Part shown: positions 24,901-34,800 of the stretch, in pieces
Layout of the letters: every line of letters starts with the position of its first letter
Position numbering within the stretch: the stretch's first letter is position 1
Assembly: GCA_963978545.1 (NCBI GenBank)
Contig: OZ021721.1
Coordinates: forward strand, 113,803,280-113,867,279
Source of the DNA: Linyphia triangularis
Taxonomy: Eukaryota > Arthropoda > Arachnida > Araneae > Linyphiidae
Reading direction: 5' to 3'
Length of the DNA: 64,000 nucleotides
Made by a program: the position numbers and the translations under genes
The notes under the pieces: model-generated
What the model was told of the DNA's origin: nothing
Databases searched by the model: none
What the model saw: only the letters and a program-made list of their open reading frames with translations

Positions 24901-27900
24901 GCATAGCTTCTGGTGGAATCTTCTGCTTGGTATTGCCTCTAAATTAAGAAGTTCCACATACGGTCGGTTATGCTGCCATCTACCGGGTAGCTACCGAAAG
25001 AGGTAGAAATGAACTCTTCGGTGGCTATAGGTAGACTTGCGCACTCCCTCTCGCGAGTGTGCAGCTTACATCCAGTGCAGTACTGCCCACTACCGATCTG
25101 TACGGGATATGGGGTTGGTACAAAATGCTTAAGCAGAGGTGCCTTAGTCCCCATAGTCCTTGATAAGAAGAAGATCACAAGCATAGCTCCCGCCACATAG
25201 TCAAGCGCTGTCTGTTTCCATGGGAACAAAACTAGCCCCATTTCACACAGGATATTTCAGGAGAGAGAGAGAAATTTGCCAAATTGTAACCTTTTTGGAT
25301 GTTATTATCATGTATGCACACCCCTATTCTCAATCGACTAATCTGGTTCTATAGCTACCGCCACCAACCAGACTATCTGGTGGGAACTATTTTGCCATCA
25401 TTTGTTAAAAGGTCCTAAATCTAAAAAAAAAATTAATTACATATTTTGACACGTTATTATTAGTTTTTAGAAAATAATCTTTTTATTTAATTGAATGAGA
25501 TAAAATTCATTGATCATACAAATCTATACAACAATAAAAAATGTATATAAAATTTCAAAAGACGGACGCAAAAGTGTCAAAATATGCATTTCAATTTTTT
25601 GGACATGATTTCTTATGACAGCAGTATTCTCCTAACAGACAGACAGTATGGCCCTTTATCATAAATAATAATAAATAGCTATTGTCTGATATAACTATTT
25701 TGATTACTAGATTATGATGCGTTTTTTAACGAATTCATAACTTACTTTTTTGGAATTGTACTCTCTGGAAAAATCAAAGATCTCGGAGGCATGGAAAACA
25801 CCCCCAGCCCATAATTGGTACAAGGGCTCAAAACCGGGTTTGTCCCTTGACCTCCCGTGTGACAGACGTACCCGGATTGTTCTATCAAGGCTTGCTAGCG
25901 GTCATATCAAGTGCCTCACTTTCAACGAGGGCAGGAAAACCTTCGCCACCTGCACCAAGTGCCAAAATCATCAGGCCTCCCCTGAGCACCTCTTGGATTG
26001 CATGGGACTCTCTAAGGAGGATCTTTTTAGCAATCCTCTCCTAGTCTTCGACTTCCTTTTAGTCAACGAACTCGTGGATCTTGTCTGACTCCGTCAGACA
26101 GTGAGGATTAGCAGCAACAACAACAACATGATGCGTTTTTGGATCATGTGTGAAAAGATGATTGTAAAATTTTTAGAATGTTGGAGGACCTGACCACTCA
26201 CCATCTCACGAAAATGTGCCACAAGTGTTGTTAGTAATGTTCAAAAAGTCACCTCTTATCACATTCGTAAAACACAGTACACTGTTAAAAATTTTGTTCC
26301 ACCTTGCACCAAAAATTGGTTCTCATTTAGCTGCCACCAACATTTGGTGCTTAGTTTCACGATTTAATGGTGCAACCTCGGACCGTAAGCACCATTAAAT
26401 CGCGAAACTAAGCACCAAAAGTTGGTGGCAGCTAAATGGGAACCAAATTTTGGTGCATGGTGGACAATTTTTTTTAACAGTGTATGAGGTGGATTATTTC
26501 AGTCTTTAACAAAATTAAGTATATTTATTTGTTTTTAAAGTAAAAATTACGACAATTTCTGTGAAATGTCTTTTGAATATTCTCCTGCCTGCAGTTTCAA
26601 ATAGTTATTACTAATACACTGAGTGGACAATTTATTGTGTGAATCAGACAGTTTTGAGCAAATTATAGTCCGAGAGGCGACTGCAATTTTTGGACCCCAT
26701 CGAACATCATTCTGAATTTTTTATAGAAATTGGAGAAAAGTGAGTAGATTAGGTATCCACTGGTCTGCCGTGGCAAAAATGGCCGAAACTTATCAATATT
26801 TGACTTGGAATAAGTTGAACTAAAATCCGATTGCCAAATATGTTATAACTTGCCAAAAATAGAACAAACTTATTCGTCTGGCAACCCGCTTCATTTTGAT
26901 TTTCAATGAGAAAAAGCGCAAACTATTTCTGATCTTTGGCTCGGAAAACTTATATCTTTTAAAAGTAAGCCAAATTTGCGACATCAGTTACGTCATAAGT
27001 GACGTAATATTTTTTGCCAACTGCCAAGATGCAAGTAGACCGTCGCCAGATATCTGAATCGTCTGCAACCTTCTTAATTGAAAATTAAAGTGTGAGGGTT
27101 ACCAAATAAAAAAAATGCTCATTATTTGGCAAGTTATAGCGCATTTGGCAATTGGATTTAGTTCAACTTATTAAAAGTCGATTTTTGACCAGTTTCATGC
27201 CATTTTTGCCACGGCAGACCAGTGGATTCCTAATCTACTCGCCGACCAAACGGTATAGTGGTTAGCGTGCTAGCTTCTAGACCGCGAGGTTGCGTGTTCT
27301 AGTCCAGTGTTGGCATGGGTGTTTGTAAATGTATGTTGGCTTGTCTAATGACGAATGTTTCGGCGCATTATAGCCCTCGTGTTGCTGACGGCACCAGATA
27401 ATCTGAAAACAACCAAACCTAATCTACTCACTTTTCTCTAATTTCTATAAAAAATTCAGAATGATGTTCGATAGGGTCCAAAAATTGCAGTCGCCTCTCA
27501 GTCTATTAGCTACGGCGTCACATTATTGTCTTTAGAGGATAAGACTGGTATAAAAAAATGATTATTGATGTTTACTATAGTAGTAGACTTATTTTTTTCA
27601 TTGTATGAGTAAAAACTGCAATTTGATAATGGGATGTTTAAGGAGCTCGGGGTCATGGAGCAAATATCAGTGAAAAATACATTCGTAAAATGTTAAAGAT
27701 CAGTAATAAGTAGCAATCAGTAAACAGATCAGTAAAATCAGATCGTAATACGTAGTATGATCAATCAGATAGTAATTGTCAAAGCGTTTAAAAAGTGAAA
27801 CGTATCTACTTGTTAATTCTCGGACGGAACATTGTGTCCAGAATTGCAAAAGACGAGAAAAGTCAACAGTGCAGAAAATTACAGCACCTTTTAATCAATA

Positions 27901-28857
27901 ATCATATTAGAAAGAACTGACGTAGTAAATGCTAGTGGTTCAACGAAGCATTGATATAAATTATCCACTGTGGTTAATATCGATGTTTTGTAAAATATCA
28001 ATCAATGGCTTTTCAGGCGAATGTTATAAAACATCACAAAGCTTAGCATTAGTAAACTAAACATGTGCAAATTTTTTTACACCCACCTTGGGAAGAGGAG
28101 GAGGGGGGGGGGAGTTGTTTTCGCCAAGTGAAGCCAAATTTTATGTGTCTCTGGTATTAAATAATACCAGATATATATAGATATTAAAAAAAAAACATAA
28201 ATAGTTATAATTTTTTCCTAACGAAACAATAAGTCGGCCTTTTCAACAGTTCGAACAATGCACTGTTCAAAAGATAGTTAAATGTTTTTAGTCAATTGAG
28301 ATTATAGTTTCCAGAAAAAGAGTAAAGTAATTACAACTGTAATTATTTTGTTGGTTATGTAAAGTTATTTTTACGGACCTTTTCTTTAAATTAGATATTT
28401 AATTGTTAAAAAAGTATTTTATATATCAGACTTTGTGAATGTTGACTTTTAAATTTGGTTGGAATTATTTAATTTTAACTTGCAATAAACATTTTGGATT
28501 TTTTTTATTTAAGGGGGTCTTGGACTCAGAATTTTTTAAATTCTCAAAAAAAAAATATACATATACATTATTATAAGAAATAATACAAATATTTTTGAAT
28601 AAAATATCATATTTTTTTTAATTTTTTTTTTTATTTTTTTTTTTATTTTTTTTTGTTATTTTATTTAAGTTTTTGTTACATGACAACTGTATCTCAAGCA
28701 TGCTATCTTGAAACTTTGAAACTGTTTTTCTCAGTAATGGCTTTTTGTATCTTTTTTTAGTTTAAATTGAAATTTAAAAACTATTTGTTATAAACCTATG
28801 AAACTTTCCATAATTCACATATATTTCTTTAATTTATCTTCATGAATTATGTTTTTC

Positions 28858-28893
<36 letters not shown>

Positions 28894-31800
28894 TTTTTGG
28901 ATCTTAGATGGATGGTATCTCTATGGATTTTACACAGTTTTTGCACAAGATATTTTTTTTTTTTAATTTTTCTAATTACTTTATCGAAAAATTATGAAAA
29001 CAATTTTTGATACGAATTATAAGAAATAATTTTATCTAAAAATAAAGTGATTTTTTTAGATTTATCAAATTCAGAAAATGTATAAATTTTGAAGTTTTTT
29101 ATTTAAAAAAAAAAAAAAAAAATTTAAAATAGTTTTTTAAGTTTCAAAGCATCATAGATTACTGCATAAAAACTTTCAGAAAAATAATTCTAAAAATAAA
29201 GATTTTAGAATTTTGTGTCCCAGACCCCCTTAAAGTATTTTAGTTACAGGATTTAAGTAATTAAAAATATTTTAATGAATATTACCTGCCAAGGCCAAGA
29301 TCCAAATGCCGAATTGGTACCACCAACTACCTTTTGCTTAGGATGAGGAATCTGAATTCCACAAGGACCAACTAAAATTTGAAAACATCATTAAGGTATT
29401 TAAACTTAAATAGTTATAAAATGCACGACTATTTATTACTTAACCGATATTCTAAAAAAAGTTATTGAAATTCCGCCTACAACACAAATTTTTAAAATAT
29501 ATATTGCAGCATTACATCTTCCTATTATGGACATGATCTTAAATTTTATTACATAACGAAAATACTTTAAAATGACGTAAAAAAATTGGTTAATTCAAAA
29601 TTGGATGAATAAGAAAACAAATATCATACTATAATTTAGAGAACTAAGCAAAAAATTTGCTTTATCATAAAATTTAGCATAAAATCATTGGAAGTTTTCT
29701 GTTTAAATTTTGTACATACACAAATAAATTCATTATGAAGTTTTCTGGATATATTATATTAAAAAACAGATAATAATTTGTTGTCCATTTGTTTTGGAAT
29801 TATTTTTAAGAGGAATCACCACATACAATAACTGCTAAATTTTGCTTTCAAACTTACGAATTCTTATTCCTGGTATTAAAGCAGTTATAAAGACTCACTG
29901 GCAAAAATTTAAAAATAAGAAAAGTAAGTGTGTTTTAAAGCACTTTTTTTTAAGCTAGGTCAATGAACCTCTAAAAAATCAATGGTAAAAGAACTCTAAT
30001 TTTTATTATTTTTTTAATGAGCTTTTACTATTTTTTTATAGCTGGTTATAAAAATGTTAATGCATTAAAGCAATATTTTGACAGATATTTTGGTCGAAAT
30101 TAACTACTCGACTACTGGAGCAGAGTCCGGCTGACGATTTCTCTTGATACGATGACGAGTCAAAAATTAACCGCAATGTTGACATTACTCTTACATTATT
30201 CAGACTGACCTTTAACCTCGTTTATTTTATTGTTATGTTGTTGTGATCCTGCTATGGAATTTCAGTCCTAATTCCTCTATTTGTCTTTCTTTTATTGCAG
30301 ATAGATCATGGCCGCTCAATTAGAACTTTGCACCAAGAACAACAATGATCCGGTTTTTGTGGTCGGAAGGAGTATTAGAGGTCCATCAAAGACTTTCGGA
30401 ACATTACGGGAACAGTGTCTTGCCGCAACGGAGTGTCTACGAATGGATTGGAAAATTCAAAAATGGTCGCACGAGTATTACATATGAGGAAGGAGCTGGA
30501 CGACGAGTATATCATCAATCATCACTCGTCTGTCTAACAGAACCATGTCATGTGCATGCTCAACGTTGTCATAACTTGAGACCGTAGGTGGTCGTCCGGT
30601 TCCTTCCTCATGTGTAATACTCGTGCGACCATTTTTGAATTTTCCAATCCATTCGTAGACACTCCGTTGCGGCAAGACACTGTTCCCGTATTGTTCCGAA
30701 AGTCTTTGATGGACCCCTAATACTCCTTCCGATCACAAAAACCGGATCACTGCTCGTTGTTTTGGTGCTAACTTCTAATGGAACTTCCATGATCTATCTG
30801 TAATAAAAAGAAGACAAATAGAGGAATTAGGATCGAAAATCCATAGCAGAACCACAACAACATTACAATAAAATAAACGACGATAGGTCAGAATTAACAA
30901 TGTAAGAAGAGTTATGTCAATATTGCGGATAATTTTTTACTCATCCTCGTAAATTTACTTTATTCACACGAGCCTTCAGCTGCAAATTAAACTCCACAAA
31001 AGCAGTAGTTACAAGGTCTTTCAGAAAAGACTCCCTAACTTTGAAATGATATAACTGCGAATCAGTGAGATGCTTAAAAAAAGAGACCAATGAGGCCCAT
31101 TTTAATTTAAATGGATTGGTCAGTAATCAAAACCTTGTGATTATAGGGTACGGAAAACCCACCTCAGTTGTAAAACCACTGCATTTGGCAGAAGTGACCG
31201 TTCGTGCTATACTATCCAGTGATTTCATGAGAAAAACAATAAACTCATTTCCGTCTTTTAAAATTTTATAATTTCTTGCCATATTTCAATAATGTAACAA
31301 ATTTTTGCAAACCGCAATTAAAATTCCATGCCTGTCTATCCTCTTGTCTATTTCATCTGTATCTCACTCTTTCGCAGTTATATCATTTAAAAGTTAGGGA
31401 ATCCTTTCTGAAAGACCCTATGCGTATCTTTAAACAGGAATAATATTGAATTGATTAAAAAATCATATTACTCAGTAATAATCACCATTGTTTATAATAT
31501 TATTTTCATTTAGCTTATAATAACAAATAAGTCGCCCATTCAGTATAGTGGCTAGCACATTAGAATACCAAGCTGGTGGGTCTCGGTTCGAATCCGATCA
31601 AGACATGGATGTCCTAAGTCTAGAAGACAGCATACCCTGAGCTCACTAAATATGCTATAGTACCCGGTTGCATTTAAGCAAACCTCACATTGATTCACAT
31701 CACTGAAGGGAATGAGAGTGCGCCATTGGCTGATCCGTTTCTTTTATGGAAGCCGCTAAACACCTGACAATGTTTACTGTGTTGACACAGAGAACTAAAC

Positions 31801-34800
31801 GCATGTTTTAAATCTTGAGTTTAGGAACTGGTTTTAAAATTGCGAATGTTTTATAAATGATAATTTTATTCTTGATTCATGTTTTACCCCAAATGAATCT
31901 AATTAACTGCTTTTAACAACAAAGTATAAATTTTGGATATTTAACAAGGAAAATTATGTAGCTGAAATATATTTTTAAAACCAAGTTGGGTTTTTTTTTT
32001 TGTTTTTTTTTCCGTAAACATTTAGATGTAAAAGAAAAATTTGGGTGACTCAGAAACTCGAATGCTATTTTTGGAATTTTCAATTCTTATTATTTTATTA
32101 ATAGTCATTTGTTTGTTGCCATTATAAGGAAGAAACTAAAATATTTCTGAATAAATGATTGCATCAATGCGACGCATATATTTTTTAGAGCCTTTTTGTT
32201 ATACATTTCTAAGATAATTTTTCAAACTTATTTCTAAAAATATATTAACTAACCAGATTTCTGATTCTGAAAATCGCAAAAAAAATTAATAACGTATTTA
32301 TAGCAAAGAAAAAACACCTATTAATTTTTTTTATATATATATGATAAGATTATTCCCTTACAAAATTAAATATGCTACTAATACTCCAGATTTTTCGGTA
32401 AAAAAGTGTCTATAGTTATGATTAAAGCTCTATAAATTAGTTATTTTGTTCTTTTTTAACACGACTGGAAAATGAAATGCGATCCTACAACCATGAACTT
32501 TTCATAAATGATAATTTAGTTTGCAATCAATATTTTATTCCAATTTAATCTAATGAATGATTAAGTACACATTTTTTATATTGATAAAGAAAACTTCTGT
32601 AGGTTGAGTGAATATCGGAAACAATAAAAACTCAGGTTTGTTATTTTTTTTTAACTGTAAAAAAGAGTCTATAAAAACTGTGTAAAGCGTAAAAGGAAAA
32701 CTACTGTTTATCAAAAACTCTAAAACTCGAATGCTATTCTAAAAACATTAATCATTTTTCTTTTATTAAAAATTATTTGTTTACTTGTAGTCATAATAAT
32801 GAAGTATATAAAATGTTTTTTAAAAACATTTCGAAAATCCTAGAAAAATTTTATCCACTTTTTGTAGCAAAGGAAATATCTATTAAATTTTAATGTTTTT
32901 AAACATGTTAATAATAATTTTTTTGGCACAGATGTAAAATATGATATTTCTTCGACATGATTTCATATAGGTGTTGTTTTTTTCCGGATAAATGCGGTTT
33001 CTAGAAACAGATTTTAAGTTTTATTTTAGTTTGATACTTTATATTATTTACATTTTAACTTAATTTTAGTGTTATTTTAATTTTATTACTATTAGTATTT
33101 TAATTTAATTATCATTAATATTTTAACCTTATTACTATTAGTATTATAATTTAATTATTATTATTAATATTTTACCCTTATTCCATTATTATTTTATTTT
33201 GATTTTGACCCTTTTTGCTATTACCAAATAAAAAATATTGCCAAGTCTCCTATACTACATCTGTTCCATTTTTATAATAAAAATAATAAATGTTAATAAA
33301 TATTGAGCTTTTTTAATATTGACTTGCATTTAATAAGAAATATTTTAATGTGCAGTCTAGTATTATTTTGGATTATAATACTGTGAACATAAGTTATGAC
33401 AATTAGTTTATATTTATCTATTTTATGATAGTTGAAATTATAGAAATTGTAAAGATGTCTATTCTATAATTTAACTGTAAGTAAAAAATAAAATATAAAT
33501 ATAATATAGTTCGATTTTTCTTTCAATCCATAAATTAAAAAGAAAAATAATATTTTTTTTCATAAACGTCTTCCCTGAATATTAATTATCACGACTCTTA
33601 CATGGTAAAAATATTTCATAAAAGCTAAATTGGGATTTGTTATATTTTCATATAGATGGCGCCACTATTCAAATTTTCAGTTAATTATTATTAAAAATCA
33701 GTTTTACGATTATTTATAAGTATATTACAATTTTGAAGCCACAAACTAACTTAGTGCGACTATACAATCATCAAACTTCATTAAAACAGCTACATCAATA
33801 AGAAATACCAGCAAACACAACTTTTCCCATTTAATAAGAATATGGCTTCGTCGAACGCAGCGCTCGTCGTAATACTGTAAAAATCGTCCACCCAGGATTT
33901 TTTTCCATACAATGATTTGACGTTGCTTGTAATGAAAACAATATCTTCATTTTTTTTTATAATCATATTTTCAAAAACAAACGAAGAAAATACGAATTCT
34001 CTATTAGAACTATTAACTTCCCACTCAGCATGCAGCCGCCATTTTGTGTGGGAGTTACTTCTTCGCTTTGTCAACGCCCTCCGCAGACTGACAGGAAAAT
34101 TGACCAATGGCACTGCCTTATTCTGTATAATGGTTTGAATCAATGTGAGGTATGCTTAAATGTGATCAGGTTCCCCTATCGTTGTAATGCATTGAGTGAG
34201 GTCAGGGCATGTTGTCTTTTAGTATGTATATCTAGTATCTTATATGGGCAACGATGGCCCTCCCACTGGGTGCCCCTTCACAAGTTCCCATCACTACCAG
34301 CCTTGTAGTGTCCAAGTAACTGTGAGTACTTGGGTCAGCCATTAGAAAAAACAATAATAATAATAACAACAAATAAAGTAGGCAGCCTTCATTGTTAAAC
34401 AGGATTCTTACTCTGAGTATTTGTTATCTTGGGTGTTCCAGTAGTCATCTCATAAATTGATGAGCTAGTTGCTGATTTCACTGTCCAAGCTTCTCCTGTT
34501 GGTCTAAACGTTGGTCTAGTACTGGTAGTTGGTCTAGAAGTTGGTTCAGTGGACGAAGGAGTTGTACTTTCCACTACTACATTTCCACTTACAACAGTAG
34601 TGTTATATCGATCATTGTTAGAAGAAAATTTGGTGGTAGAGGTAGGAAACCATGATACCTGTGACGCTGTTGTTAACGGTGTTTGCACCTCAGGTCTAAA
34701 AGGCGTAAAGAATGGTATCATTGTAACATTGAAATGTTTAATGGTACTGACATCGATAGTAACTGGTCTGGATGTCGTATCACTTGGTTTCTTAGTGGAT

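Noticed and set aside
33790..34143. 117-codon minus-strand open frame as another exon of the protease
   Set aside because: No splice-site support, wrong composition for the stem, and exons E and D already join in phase without it.
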